From assembly GCF_045679555.1 (NCBI RefSeq), contig NC_092091.1, positions 69,680,389 to 69,744,388 of the forward strand: a stretch of DNA of 64,000 nucleotides, read 5' to 3'. The position numbers and the translations under genes were made by a program. This DNA comes from Salvelinus alpinus (Eukaryota > Chordata > Actinopteri > Salmoniformes > Salmonidae). The notes beneath the pieces were generated by a model, which worked only from the letters and a program-made list of their open reading frames with translations, was not told the origin of the DNA and ran no database searches. Below are positions 31,401-44,688 of this stretch, piece by piece; the stretch's first letter is position 1, and every line of letters begins with the position of its first letter.

Positions 31401-34400
31401 CTCATGTGGCGATTAGGGAGGGAGGGCCACTTTCAGCCTGGTTGGGGTTGTGGGTATCACTCGACCCTGAGTTTTTATAGTCAATGGGGAATTTAGGAGA
31501 CTGACATATTTTTTTTTTTTCGTTTGGCTAACTGTTAAGATGAGGAAATGGTGGATTGTAAAATTCCCTTACTCACCTGAATTTCCTGTTGCATATATGT
31601 CAAATAGATCATAAGTTACATTTTTTATAACCTGATGGTGGTTCTTCCCACAACAGGAAATTGATAAGGATCTGTCACATGAGCATGCTCTCACACAAAT
31701 CAGATGTATTTTAGATGAAACTTAAAGTATATCCTTCGCACCAAAAATAACTAACCCACTTACTCTGTGTCATTCTGTCTCAATCGAGGGACCATTAGTC
31801 AATGCTTTATGCTTGACATTCTGACAGTAGCTAACCCTTACTAGCCTAATCCCCTAGTCTTTTACCATGGTAAGACCCCCATGCCTTACGCCTGGGCTCT
31901 GAAATCCATGTCCTCTCAAACCCTTTTACTAGCCTGTGGATCAGGAGTCTCTAACCTTTTCTAGCATGAGAGCTATTTAAAAAAATAAAAAAATAAAAAA
32001 TAATCAACATCTCAAGGTGCATTTTATTTTCTAGCTATCAAATGGGCACATTCTTCTCTCCCCTGCAACTCTTCCCAGGTCCTTAGTGTACAAGAGAAAG
32101 TAGTGTTCCATGTTTTCTGTCAATATTTCTGGTAAAATAATTAAGCAATAAGGGCCAAGGAGGTGTGGTATGTGGCGAATATACCACGGCTAAGGGCTGT
32201 TCTTAGTACGACGCAACGTGGAGTGTCTGGACATAGCCCTTAGCCATGGTATATTGGCCATATACTGCAAACCCCCGAGGTGCCTTATTGCTATTATAAA
32301 CTGATTACCAGCGTAATTATAACAGTAAAAATACATATTTTTGTATACTTTCTGATATACCACGGCTTTCAGTCAATCAGCATTCAGGGCTCAAACCACC
32401 CAGTTTATAATGGTTAATAAACAACTCTAAGGGGGCCCCTAAAATCTGCGATTCCGCCCCCAAAATAAATGGACTACTTTTCCCCAAATTATCTTCTCAG
32501 TTAAATTTTTCAATCTTAAAATTACTATTGTTCATAGAGAACCAATGGAATGGGATGTTCTGAGTCCATGTCAATGCTTAAATCACATCGCAAGACAATA
32601 CAAAAAATATATAATTGTAATTGATTATGCATCTAGTGATTGAGGAATATGCCATCTGACGTGCTGGTCTAGCGATGGTTCTGTACTGCTAATTTCATGG
32701 CAAAGTTTGCAAATGATAGATACAAATGATATACTTAGTCATGATATACTTTTGATTTGAACATGTAGATAGTTTTAGTTTTGTAGGCTAGGCTACCTAT
32801 TTCATTTATGGATCAAGCCTTAGCAGATTCTGATCTTTGCATTTAACATTTAAGTGAAGGTTTTGGGGATGGTATTTATGGCAACCCACAAGACAGTTAT
32901 GACATTAACTGTTTACACACGGAGTGATAAACACACGCACCACACAGACACACAGGCAATATTGCTGGAAATTAATTGGCAGATATTGTCTTATTTAATA
33001 AAAAATTGTGCATAATCAGTAGTGCCAATAGTGGATAATCAGGGGTGGGATAATGTTGCGTGGATTAGATAGTATCTGGGAGTTTACGGTGTCTGATACT
33101 TGTGAGATTTGTTTGACAGTTTGCGGGGGAACACGTGAAAATTGCTTGTACTTTCAGAATTGTTTGGCGAGGTACTCCTAGGTGGGCTGCGAGCCACTGG
33201 TAGCTCACTATAGACCTGTTGGAGACCCCTGCTGTGGATTATATAAAGTCAAGTGATGTCAAACGATCAATTGTGTCCAGAAGACCATCCTGGTTTAAAG
33301 CCGTGGTATTCAAAGTCTGGGTCGGTGTAGTCGCCCAAAATAAACTTTTTTTTCCTTCCCTTTTTTTTATGGGGGGGACTAACAATTAAGAGTACAGATT
33401 ATTGTATGGGACAATATACAAATGTTGATGAGAATCATTTGAAAAATACAATTTTACTGAGTAAATATACAGATTTCATTTTTGATAAGAGATGAGAACG
33501 CTATGAATTGAAGATTATTTGTTGATGTAAAAATGAGATATTTTAGATTTGGGGGGGGGGGGGGGGTCGTGAGAAATGTTAAAATAGGCTATGGTTTAAA
33601 TGCCAGGATGTTATACTCATTTCGGCTCATCTAGTTGCATTCGATGCACACCTTCCCACTATACGTTGGAAGAGGTGGGCTGCAAGGGATTGGCTACTTG
33701 AAGAGAACTAGGGCCTAACAAAGCTACTTAATTGGGAAGATGCTAAATAGCGAAGCTACTGCGTGGTGTTCAAATGTAGGCTAAGTAGTGTTTGTACTCA
33801 TTAAAATGATCACGAGTATTGCATTGTAGGCTACGTCTTTGAAAACGGAAGTGTTTTTTAAAATCTTTTTTGGGGGGGTGGTGTGGAATTTCTGTCTTCT
33901 CAGTTTCATGTTTTCTTGGCCATCGTCAGCGCTTTTAAACTAAATAATAAACCGTCTTTTGATTTGTCAGTGTCTGCACTAGGGACTCGGGATGTGGCTG
34001 CGTTATTGATGTCATGTTAATCAGGCCTTTTGATTTGAACATAGATATGTAGCCTAGCCTACAAAACTACAACTATTTCATTTATGGATCAAGCCTTAGA
34101 AGTCATTCTGCTCTTGTTCCCAATGATCAGTGCTTTAGCTTATGTTGCTGTCCAGTGGTTCTGAATTTGCGATACACCCGACTGTATGTCTTTTTTTCCC
34201 CCGTTTTTTTTATTTTCTTTTCTATAGCCTTTTGATTTGAACACTGAGTTCTTGTGTGTGTACTACGCTATTTGATTTAATTTCTATATGCTACAGCACT
34301 TTGATTTCACAAATAAATATTTTGAAATTGAACCAAATGATCGGTTTCTGTCTTCAGTCCTTTTTTAAATGAGAGATGGCTATATCATATGTCAAACTCA

Positions 34401-37400
34401 TTCCATGGACGGCCGAGTGACTGGGTTTTCGCTTCTCCCTTGTACTTGATTAATTAATGTCACTGATTAGTAAGGAACTCCCTTCACCTGGTTGTCCAGG
34501 TTTTAATTCAACAAAAACCAGCAGACACTAGGCTATAAATGGAGTGAGTTATACACCACTGGGCTATATGGTCTACTGCAGTATAGGTTGAATGTGATAG
34601 GCCTACTGAGGCTGGTTATAGAGAGACTATAACTCCATTCCTGATTAGAGAAATTAATCAAATTGGAAATTAGCTATTATCAGGCTGGTTAATGTGATGC
34701 ATTTCTGTTGAATTTGGAAAAATCGACCCGCATGCAGCCCCACCCACTCGGCCAATCAGTAGCCGCTACTGTGTTGCGGCCGTGGCACACTGCACACTTT
34801 TTACTGAGCGGTACGTGCTAAATAGTATGTAGTTAGCTAGTATGGGTCTTTGACCACTGATTGTTGTTGGATCCTGAGTCATACCAACCGTGGTGGATTC
34901 TGTGTGTGTGTGGGGGGGGGGTTCTAGAATGATCTCCCTTGAGAGTTTTTGTTTAACACCTCTCTTTCTGTGTCACTGTTGCATCACTGCTGTCCCCATA
35001 GGCCAGGGTAGGTGACTGGGAGCTCTGAGCGACTGATGTCCCTGGTGAACAGAAGTGTTGCTAATAATGGGCAGAGTGTAGCCTAGGCCTCCTTCCCCTA
35101 GCGAGGTCGTCTGACGGTAGTTAGATGGTTCTATTGGGCTCCATGTTTTGTTTTCTCTAGCATCTTTATGTTTCATTAATTAACCCTGCAGTTGACTTAC
35201 AGGATCACTCATAATCCCCCAGTCCAGTGTGGTGTACTGGGGGGCTTAAACTTCTCTACTGTACTATGAGCCAGCCAACAACACACTTTTATGTAGGGAA
35301 GGCTGCTGTTGAAACACTTACTCAGCTCAACATTTTGGAGTTGGGTTTAAAGTTGAAGCCTGCGGAATGTTTGCAGAGCTAATGACAGCAGACGGGTTGT
35401 CTGTATTTGTATGCGAGTCTTTCATGGCAGAGCTGTTAGGGTGGCTTGTTGTGGTCGGCTTTGCGCCATTGGTGATGTGTGGGGACCGTTAATCAACTGC
35501 TCAATGAGAACACTGCAGTGTTCTACACACCATGCTATCGCTATGGGAACCTCGGACTCGGCAAGGTGCCCATAAGGCCAGTGAGAGAGGGGAAGGGAGA
35601 GGGACTGAGAGAGTTAGACAAAAGAGAGCTGTGACACATCTCGTTATGGCAACACTCACATAGTGCTTGGTAGGCCTGACCAACATCTAGTCCCATTGTG
35701 AAGAGCGTAAGACAATATGTTTGTTTACTAAGATGCTGTGTTTATGTTTAGAGACTAACCTGTAGTTTGTTAAAACAGGCCTACATGTAGCGTAGGGTTT
35801 AACCTCAATTGAAAGGTACACAGTGACATCAGCATATATTTGATTATTCTAATTGAATGTTAATGTAACAGTCTGGCAAGTATCTCAGGTGGTTCTCCTT
35901 GGAGACTGGAGGTAATCTCTCTTCTGCAGGTCATGCAATCGACTCTGTGTATTGCGTTTGAACTCTCCTGCTCTGTTCTGCCACCAGTGTTGATTTGCCC
36001 TCTTGTGGTTTCAAATGGTACTCCAGGAGCACAGTTTTCTAAACCCAGAGGCGCAACATTGCGAGACTTCCTGGAACTCTTGCGAAACAGACCAACTTAC
36101 CAGAAGTAAAAATTCTTCACTTGGATGTTAATTTTCTCTAAATCTAAAGGCACAACCTAGATACTTTCCAAACACTAGTTCTTCAAGCAAAAAATATCCA
36201 TTAGAGGTTTTTTGTCTTGCTTTTGGGCCAAATGTGATCTGTGCTACAACCCTCATGATGAATCAGATCCACTGCATTGTAATAAACTAGATCTATATCT
36301 GTTTCCTGGACATGTGTTAACATAGCCCTGATGAATCACTCACTGTAATCTCTCTTCTTAAAGGATAAAGACGTGTAAGGACTACTAGTAGCATTGTAAT
36401 AAACTCTCTCTCCAGGATAAAGCGGTGTAAGGATTACTATGAAGTCCTGGGCACCAGTAAGGAGGCCAATGAGGAGGAGCTGAAGAAAGCCTACAGGAAA
36501 CTAGCACTCAAGTTCCACCCAGACAAAAACCAAGCCCCCGGAGCTACAGAGGCCTTCAAAAGTAAGAAGTTTCACATGCATTGTTTTTGTGTTCGGTGCC
36601 AATCACATTTATTTGGCTGTAATGTAGACAACGGATCCACCCGTACCCGATTTCGGGACCCGGGCGAGTCCGGAACCAGAACTCAAAATAATGTCACTGG
36701 TCTGGGTTGGATCTGATATGATTGACTCGGGTATGTGTAATTTTAACCGACTTGTCCGGAAGGTACAAATCCAAACGCGACTGCTGCAGTAGAGGGAGTG
36801 AAATTGTATAATTTATGCTGCTGCTCTTGTTTTCACGAGTGGCGAGTGTAGGTTGTTGGCCAATCATTAGTCATCAGTGGCAATGGGCTATAGCCGTAGA
36901 GCCTTGCTCCGTGTGTGGAAAAAGCTAGGAGATATCTAATCAATGGAAGATGGAATTAAAATGACGGCGTTAAAGGAGAAGAATAGGCTACAGCAACCAA
37001 GAACCAATAGGTAGGCAGGCTGCTACTTATCAGAATAGAATTGTTTGTAACTGTAAGATCAGGAAGCGTATAGCCTAGCTTCTCCTGGTTTGATGCAGTC
37101 AAGACAGGCACTACGTACTCATATTTGATGATAAATAACTGAGCTATGGCAGCTATTAGTCTACTATAGCGCCAGTCAGCTTGGTTGGTTGCTGTCTCTC
37201 CCTCCCTCTCCCACCTGCTAGAACGGTCTCACTCACTCGGCTCTGGTTAATAAAGGAGCTTTAAAAAATGACTTCTGCTTCCCTCACTGATCGGACCGGG
37301 TCTGGAACAAGTGAGCCACTCGTCCCTACAGCATTGTTAGCAGCATAAATTTGACCTGCCATCCCCCCTGATGTGAAGTTTGCAGATCAGTGTAAAATGG

Positions 37401-39660
37401 GCATCGGCTCTGAGCCAATGTCTCCTTTTTCGCTGACTTAATGTGACACTTATTGACACACGTGTGTTGTGGTTCTAACAGAGATCGGCAATGCCTACGC
37501 CGTGCTTAGCAACCCAGACAAGAGAAAGCAGTATGACCTCACGGGGGCGGAGGAGCCTACCAGCCCTGGCCACGCCCACAGCCAAGGGTTTGACTTCCAC
37601 CGGGGCTTCGAGGCCGACATCACTCCCGAGGACCTCTTCAACATGTTCTTCGGAGGAGGATTCCCCTCTTGTAAGAGACACGCATACATTTTGAAGTTAA
37701 TTTCATCAAGTGGTTGCAGAGTTTGTCTCAATGTTTAATAAACTAGTCTTAATTCATTACATCAATTAAGTACAATTGTCTTGCTCAAACATGAATGTTT
37801 ATTAAATGAGTATTGTATTGCAAGTCTTCGCCGAGTCACTAACAGGGTACCTCCTCTCCACAGCGGCTGCCCACACGTTCACCAACGGCAGAGCGCGATA
37901 CAGCCAGCAGACGGACCAAAGACGGGAGAGAGCAGAGGAGAGGGGAGAGGTATGCATGTCTGGCATCTACACTGCCAGATGTATACTGTGACTGTCAATA
38001 TAATACCTAGTGAGTCTGGGATAACTTCAGGTCAGACTTCCATAGCAGACCCCCCTCTACAAGCTATGGGAGTCTCGGCAGCATATTGCAGGCTCTGTTT
38101 TAGTGAAGGACACCACTGTTCCAGCCTTGACTGGGATGAGCTCTAGTTAATATCGGTGTGCTGCATAGTAAAGCAGGAAAAGTGCAAAGTCACTATCAGG
38201 ACAGTACATGTCTTAACATATTAAATGGTAATATATGCCATTTAGCTGACTCTTTTGTCCCAAGCAGCTTATTCATTTGTGTATATAGTTTACCAATGGG
38301 TGGTCCCGGGAATCAAACGACTTATCCTGCCGTTGCAAGCGCTATGCTCTACCTCCTGAGCTGCAGGACAAAATAGTGTATGTTTAGTGATTTTTGTAAT
38401 CTGTTGTCCAGGGAGGGTTCTCCATGTTTATCCAGCTGATACCCATCGTTGTACTGATCCTGGTGTCCATCTTGAGCCAACTGATGGTGTCTACTCCCCC
38501 CTACAGCCTCTACTCCAGACCGTACGTACACACACACACACTGGGGTCGTGCTCAGTATGGCGCACGGCACTTAAAGGTTTTGCAACAGAAAATGAAAAT
38601 TTGTGTTCTTATTGGATACATCATGCGTTTAGGTGGTACCACTCTGTTTCAAAACGTTTTCTCCCACCTGAACACGACCCAGGCCTATTATTCTGTACCT
38701 CTGCTCCACATACTCGGTGCTGAAAAATACTGTCAAATGGTGACATGGTAGGTGTATGTAACGGACACACCTACCAGTAAAGTACTGAAGCATTTATTGT
38801 GTTCGTTTGATCATTCCCATTGCCTCTCTTCACCTGGTATAAAGATAGGACATATAAAAATAACTGTAGATCTAGCTGCTATCAGAACAGTCATATGTAA
38901 CCTGATGCCTGTCCTCTGTCCTCTCCAGGTCCACGGGGCAGACGGTGAAACGGCAGACAGAGAACCTGCGTGTAGATTACTACGTCAACAGAGACTTCAA
39001 GAGGGAGTACAAGGGCTCCAATCTGCAGAAGATCGAGAAGAACGTGGAGGAGGACTACGTGTCTAATGTCAGAAACAACTGCTGGAAGGAGAGGCAGACG
39101 AGTAGGTGTCCATCATGCCTCTATTAGTTGGGCGGTATCCAGATGTTCATACTGTTTCTGTATCTTACCAGGTATTACCAGAAGTATTAAAACAATTTAG
39201 GCAACAGGGATCTTGATCCAGGAGGAGATTGAATATCTCTGCTGTAATCTTGCCACGTAGCTAGCAAGTTAGAAAACCGAATGCATAGCTGGAGCTCTGA
39301 GCTGGATATAATTTATTTGATACAGATTTCTTAGTTATAAGCAGTGACGTAGCACGTAGCCCCTGCAGGGTATAATTACAGTGAGGACTTCAATCAAATG
39401 ATGTGAAGCAATACAAGTACTCCTACAAAACACGCATTCATTTCCTATTTTGTGACGAAAGCATTCCCTCGACGTAGCTTAGTGTGACATGGTTGATATT
39501 GACTGACTCTTCTGTTCATCTCCCTTCTGTCTCAGAAACGGACTTGCTGTATGCTGCTAAGGTCTACAGGGACGACCGCCTGCGTAAGAAGGCTGAGCTG
39601 ATGACCATGGATAACTGCAAGGAGCTGGACAGACTAAATGACCTGTTCAGGGGGGGCTGA
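28424..39660 (+). CDS. dnajb14: DnaJ homolog subfamily B member 14
   Basis: DNAJB14 is an ER-membrane J-domain co-chaperone facing the cytosol that recruits HSP70 in ER-associated degradation and channel assembly. Coding exons: 28424-28556, 31007-31190, 36416-36561, 37482-37670, 37864-37949, 38412-38521, 38929-39101, 39536-39660, totalling 1146 bases (381 aa); all GT-AG and phase-consistent. The N terminus [11 protein letters not shown] starts a TPR-like segment ending [11 protein letters not shown]. The J domain (about residues 107-170) has [22 protein letters not shown] with the essential HPD, and [10 protein letters not shown] single membrane helix, [20 protein letters not shown], follows a Gly/Phe-rich linker (FFGGGFPS). 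The C-terminal DUF1977 region has [17 protein letters not shown] and [23 protein letters not shown] favours DNAJB14 over DNAJB12. Human DNAJB14 is of similar length (about 379 aa). Confidence 0.95.
29868..29945 (-). mobile_element. LINE tail fragment
   Basis: GTACAGTGAAATGCTTACTT and GCGAGCTCTTCCTCACCAAT is the complement of the AAGTAAGCATTTCAC tail seen at 3860. It is a short piece in dnajb14 intron 1 (28557-31006); the rest of that intron shows nothing recognisable. Confidence 0.55.
30788..30897. mobile_element. Palindromic MITE
   Basis: The left GTTTCCCGGAACCAGATTAA and GGCTAGTCCTTGACTAAAAA pair with TTTTTAGTCGAGGACCCGTC and TTAATCTGGTTCTGTGAAA. It is about 110 bases in dnajb14 intron 1, ending about 110 bases before exon 2. 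Confidence 0.75.
31191..36415. other. dnajb14 intron 2 (5.2 kb), mostly repeats
   Basis: It contains the inverted-repeat element at 32130-32412, an inverted copy of the 485-655 MITE at about 34385-34560, a 17-base G run near 33551, a (GT)n/G run at 34900-34922 and two near copies of a TTTTGATTTGAACAT / TATGGATCAAGCCTTAG segment (about 32750-32830 and 34028-34100). The latter is a diverged local duplication. No additional gene was seen on either strand. Confidence 0.6.
32130..32412. mobile_element. Inverted-repeat element, copy 1
   Basis: It carries GTGGCGAATATACCACGGCT and CCATGGTATATTGGCCATAT, plus CTGATATACCACGGCTTTCA and GTCAATCAGCATTCAGGGCT. The same modules occur in reverse order and strand at 43424-43710. 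It is a non-autonomous DNA element of about 280 bases, in dnajb14 intron 2. Confidence 0.8.
36620..37335. mobile_element. Unclassified repeat in dnajb14 intron 3
   Basis: Ends are related: CGGGACCCGGGCGAGTCCGG with AACCAGAACTC at left, and GGACCGGGTCTGGAACAAG with GAGCCACTCGTCCC at right. This suggests an inverted-repeat element of about 700 bases. No ORF of note. Confidence 0.4.
38229..38368 (-). mobile_element. tRNA-derived SINE, FokI/other-type head
   Basis: On the minus strand it reads CTGCAGCTCAGGAGGTAGAG, CATAGCGCTTGCAACGGCAG and GTTTGATTCCCGGGACCACC (B box), then CAGCTAAATGGCATATATTA. It is related to the element at 63653-63795. It lies in dnajb14 intron 5, ending 43 bases before exon 6. 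Confidence 0.85.
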
Positions 39661-40476
39661 GCCCGCCTGAAGCCGCAGGCTCCCACAGGACGCTTTTAGA
39701 AGAGATATATGAATAGATATATGTATGTAAATGTTGTTATTTTTAAGGAAAAACCATGGAGATGAAAAGGAGGAAAAATATAAAAATAATTAGCCTTACC
39801 GTTGAAGTTGTAAGTTGTTCCCATCCCTCCCCCAGTACCCATCCTTCCATCTTCCTCACCACCCCCTCCTCCCTGGGAACTGCCTTGCTGCATCTCAATG
39901 AACCAACTGAAGAATAGACCAACCTCCCAAAACACTTGAGAACACAACCTCTTTCTCTTCTATCTTTGCTTGTCTTTTTGTGTTTTCTGGAAATAAGAAC
40001 CCACTCTGGAAATGAACACTGACTGGAAAAGCAGAAGGCATTGTGGTGGTGCCTCTTGAGTATTGAAGCGCCAAGCATTCTGCTCTAACAAGCAAATCAC
40101 AATCTTCACTCTAGATAACTACTTCACCTGCTTGACTTAAACAAGATTTTTAGGCTCATCTGGAGATGCTGCCTTCCTTCCAATCCCTACATTAGCAGTG
40201 CTAGTATTGTGAGGAACCCGGAGAATGCTTCCTAGCTACCACAGTGGAACCCACAGTGGAACCTTCTGTGGAGTTCCATGGACCTTGAAGTTCATTCCGC
40301 AGATGAAGAAATGACCACGGTCTCACTTTAACTTTTTTGGCTTGGGGAAAAAATGTGAAGTTGGAACCATAATCTTCATCAATTGTTGTACATTTTTCAT
40401 TTGGAATGTTTGAAAATTTATGGAGTTATTTAAGTAGAAAAACAAGGTTTTTCTTCATTGCTTGGTTAATCATTTG

Positions 40477-40490
40477 AATAAACAATAAAT
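40477..40490 (+). terminator. Probable dnajb14 polyadenylation signals
   Basis: Overlapping AATAAA (40477) and CAATAAAT lie about 820 bases after the stop codon, at the end of an AT-rich stretch with no repeats. This fits a 3' untranslated region of normal size. Confidence 0.65.
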
Positions 40491-40963
40491 TATTACCAGA
40501 AGCAGTTTTGATTTGTTTCGAGCACAAGAGCATGTGCAATTGTGCGTATGAAACAGATGGTAGGGCAGGTTAAACACCCTTTGAAAATGTGTGAATAGTA
40601 CTCCGACTGTAGGCCTATTCTCTCCACATAATATTCTCCCTGGCATACAGATCCATTACTCTATTAGTAGTTTGTATACAGTCTCACTTTCGTTTTGCAG
40701 GAAGCCTTATTCTCAACCTAATAGTGCCTCACCATGTTTATGAGGCTTGTAAAAGATGTGTTGACATGGATTTGTATGGCTACATGCTCCAGCTTGGTAC
40801 CCTAACAGGTCGGTACTGTGATTCATAAAACTGCAATGCAACTGAACAAGTCTACTAGAAAGGGGTATTTGCTGTTTTTCCTGGAAGTCCACGTGAATTG
40901 TAGTGGTGTTTCTGAAAAATACATAGTGTATAGGCAGTGATTATCACTTGTCTTGATAAATAT

Positions 40964-41475
40964 CAGTGGTGGGAAAAGTACTCCATTGTCATACTTGAGT
41001 AAGGGTAACGATACCTTTTAATAGAACATTTCAAAAGAAAGTCACCCAGTGAAATACTACTAAGTATTTGGTTTTAAAAGTATCAAAAGTAAATGGAACT
41101 GCTAAAATGTACTTAAGTAGTAATAGTATAAACCACTTCAAATGCTGTATATTAAGCAAACCAGACGGTACAATTTTCTTGCTTTTTTAAAATTGACAGA
41201 TAACTGGGCACACTGACATTTTCAAAAAGGAAGCATTTGTGTTTAGTGAGTCTGCCAGATCAGAAGCAGTAGGGATGACAAGGGATGTTCTCTTGATGTG
41301 TGTGAATTGGACCATTTTCCTGTCAAAATGTAACAAGTACTTTTGGGTGTCACGGAAAATGTATGGAGTAAAAAGTACATAATTTTCTTTTAAAATGTAA
41401 AGTAAATGTTAAAGTACAGATACCCCCCAAAAAAACTACTTAAGTAAAAATACTTGAAAGTACTACACTGATTAA
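40964..41475. mobile_element. hAT-like MITE, 'cagtggtgggaaaagtac' ends
   Basis: It starts CAGTGGTGGGAAAAGTACTC and ends ACTTGAAAGTACTACACTG, with internal AAATGTACTTAAGTAGTAA and AACTACTTAAGTAAAAATAC in inverse. This is a very common fish element of about 500 bases. It ends about 350 bases upstream of the pla2g12a start. Confidence 0.8.
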
Positions 41476-41828
41476 TATTGCCTTAAAACAAAACAAGACA
41501 ATTTCTCAGTAAAAATCAAATCAGTCATGAATATACATTTGTTCGTGGCATGCATGAACTTTGAACATCTGTGGGCGATGAGTGACCACGTGTACAATAA
41601 GTGCAAATGTATCTCTTGTCACTGATAGGCTTATTGCTGTCACGTGACTAATCCCATAACCCGGAAAGGGAATTGCATGACGTGATTTGTTGACATCGAA
41701 TAGGACCTATAGTGTAACATTTGGGAAAGTGTGGATATGATTTTCTACCGACCTTTGGTGCAGTCATTTAACTTTGGATTCACATGCCGACCAATTGCAA
41801 CTATTTGCTAGTATCCGGTGCTGTCATC

Positions 41829-43995
41829 ATGCATCATAACAGTTGCATCCCGGTTTTTCTCGTTGGCTTACTATCTTTCTATGGATTTCTGAGCTGTGTG
41901 TCTTCATGTAGTAAGGAACCTGAAACACCGGACTGGCGAATGACTTTAAAAACCATTCGCAATGGGATCCATAACATTGACAAATACCTCAACGTTGCGC
42001 TGGACTTATTTGGAGGACGAGATGGACTGTGTCTCTATGAATGCAGCGATGGTAAGGTCTCTCAGGCCACACACACAGTCAATACTTGTTGGTAATGGAA
42101 ATAAAACATGGCCATAACTACTTTGCTTATTATGCAGACAAGCCATTTATTAAAAAGCTCAGTTGAAAGTGATTCTGTTCCACAAACAAAGCAGATAAGC
42201 ACCACTGTAGCTATCTTGAGTTGTAAACCATTAAACTGGTACAGTGCCACCCCCAACACACTCTGTAGTCTCTCTGAACAGGTTGTCTCTCAACAAGACT
42301 AAAGAAGAACTCTGAACACCTCTACCTTTGCTCTTTCCTTGCAGGTTACAAACCAGAACCCCGGCCTGGTTACAAACCAACCCCACCCAATGGATGTGGG
42401 TCACCCCTGTTCGGATTCCAGGTGAGCTAGTGTCATGTATGACTTTGATCTATAGCAGTGGTCTTCCCTATTAGTCCTGTGGGGGGCGCAGTGTGTGCAG
42501 ACTGTTGTCCCAGTCCAGCACTAACCCACCTGATTTAGCAACTCATGGTTTTTTATGATTAGCAGAGACCTGTGTTTCAGACAGTGAAGCCTGCACACAC
42601 TATAGTGTATTGCTATAGCGGCGGCTCTTCAGGACCAGTAACGAAGACCCCTCCCCCTCCCCCCACACACACAAAAAATAGTTACCTTTATTGTCACATA
42701 CCCGGATATGTGCAGTGAAATGTGTTGTTTTACAGGGTCAGCCATAGTAGTGCGGCTACCCTGTACGGCGACCACTGTTTATTGGAATGTTATTACACCT
42801 GTCATATTATATATTGCATTGAATATTTGTGAGCATTGATCTAATGGTCAACTCTTTTGTCTACTCTACAGTTTGACATCGGCATCCCGTCCTTGACCAA
42901 GTGCTGTAACCAGCACGACCGTTGCTATGACACCTGTAACCGTGATAAACACGACTGTGACGATGAGTTCCAGGAATGCCTGGAGACCATCTGTAGGAGA
43001 TTACAGAAGATGTTGGGACTGGCCCAGAGTGTCCAAGGTAAGATGGCAACTGGGTTGTGTTCATTAGGGCATGCAACAGAAAACGTTTTACAACGGAACA
43101 CGACAATGAGTGTTTCTTATTGTAGTTCCATCCTGTTTCAGTCTGTTTTCTTCCATGTGATGCCTAATGAACACCACCCTGATTTATGTATTGACAAGCT
43201 CCCAGTGTTGAACACAGAGCAGGACTTGACTCAAGCATTCCTCACAGTTATTTCAATAATGTGTCCACCATCTTGTAGCCTAGTTAAATCATACTGAATG
43301 CCGTGCTCACCATTGTCAATTGTTTCACTTCTCTGGTGAGTTCAGCATTCAGTCTGGTTTAACCAGTCTAACAATCTTGCTGGTGGGGAAGATCATACAA
43401 CTCATCCATATTAGGGCAAGCAACACAAAAATGGTGGTTCAAGTCCTGAATGCTGATTGGCTGAAAGCCGTGGTATATCATACCGTATACCACGGGTATG
43501 AAAAAACATTGTATTTTTACTGCACCTATTAAGTTGGTAACCAGTTTATAATAGCAATAAGTCACCTTGGGGGTTTGTGGTATATGGCCAATATACCACG
43601 GCTAAAGGCTGCATCCAGACACTCTGTGTTGCGACGTGCATAAGAACAGCCCTTAGCCGTGGTATATTGGCCATATACCACACCCCCTCGTGCCATATTG
43701 CTTAATTATAGTACTGCAATGTTGAGGGAGCTATCACAAGCATTTCACTGCACCTTTTATACCTGCTGTAAACTGTGCACGTGACAAATAACATTTTATA
43801 TTGATAAATTTTTCTGTGTGTTTCATATGTCTGTATAACATGATCAACTCGTGTTTCCATGTCTCTATCTATACAGCGTGTGAGAATACTGTGACCCTGC
43901 TGTTTGAGGCTGTCATGCACATGGGGTGTAAACCTTACATGGACAGCCAGAGAGACTCCTGCATATGCAAATTTGAAGTCAAGAGGGATCTATGA
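41829..43995 (+). CDS. pla2g12a: Group XIIA secretory phospholipase A2
   Basis: PLA2G12A is a secreted, calcium-dependent, Cys-rich phospholipase A2 of unusual structure and weak activity. Exons: 41829-42051, 42345-42421, 42872-43037, 43877-43995 (585 bases, 194 aa), all GT-AG and in phase. The ATG at 41829 gives a signal peptide with core IPVFLVGLLSFYGFLSC; an in-frame ATG at 41784 would place 15 non-hydrophobic residues before it and is less likely. Then come DWRMTLKTIRNGIHNIDKYL, the atypical calcium loop region NGCGSPLFGFQFDIG and the catalytic CCNQHDRCYDTC with His-Asp. The C terminus CKPYMDSQRDSCICKFE carries further disulfide cysteines. Length is close to human (189 aa). Intron 3 holds an inverted-repeat element that is absent from the downstream tandem copy. 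Confidence 0.95.
43424..43710. mobile_element. Inverted-repeat element, copy 2
   Basis: It runs from TTCAAGTCCTGAATGCTGAT and TGGCTGAAAGCCGTGGTATA to TGGTATATTGGCCATATACC and CGTGCCATATTGCTTAATTA. The modules match copy 1 at 32130-32412 in the opposite orientation. It lies in pla2g12a intron 3. The tandem duplicate continues from CATCCATATT without it. Confidence 0.85.
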
Positions 43996-44688
43996 GCTGC
44001 CATCCAGAGGGGATTCTGGAATAGTCAAGCCACCAGAGAAACATTGAAGTAAATAGTGTACCTCGGGATAGAGCTGTGGAAGTTTCCATTGATAACAATG
44101 TGCTACGCCTTGTGAAGGTGCCTGGATGTGCTCTCAATGAATGAGCGTTGGGTGATCTGAGTTTTAAAATTGCTATTTGATAATTTTGTAGAATTGTTCT
44201 CCTATGCAAAGGTTGTTTAGTGGTTGTTGTCATGTATGTCATTTGTTTGTTCTGCCACACATATATATGAAGTAGCAATTAAGAGAGAATATGAATGTTT
44301 ATAAAAGGTAAGAAGACATTGAAAGACAAATGTATGACTACAAGCACATAATGATACAGTGATGAGGGTAATAGCTACATTATATTGCCCAGTAAGTGTA
44401 TTGTTTTGGCTACTTTTTAATGATTTATATTAAATGTGTAAATAGGCTGATAAATGAATGTATACAACATGTTTACCTGTTGATGGAGTGTTGCCCCAGT
44501 GGTTATGTTGTAGTTTAATTAAATGTTTGGAAAACCCCCGCTGTTCCATGCTTTTATTTTTGTTTTGTTGTTTGAGCTTTGTTGAGCATCGCCTCATTCA
44601 CAGGCATGCATACGGAAACATGCATTTTGTTTTTACAGTATCCCTCTGTATAATGTCCAAAGATGTGTGTGTATATACTGCGTTGAAA

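Noticed and set aside
41784-41828. Upstream in-frame ATG as the pla2g12a start
   Set aside because: It would put 15 mostly polar residues before the signal peptide; the ATG at 41829 gives a standard signal sequence, though this was not proven.
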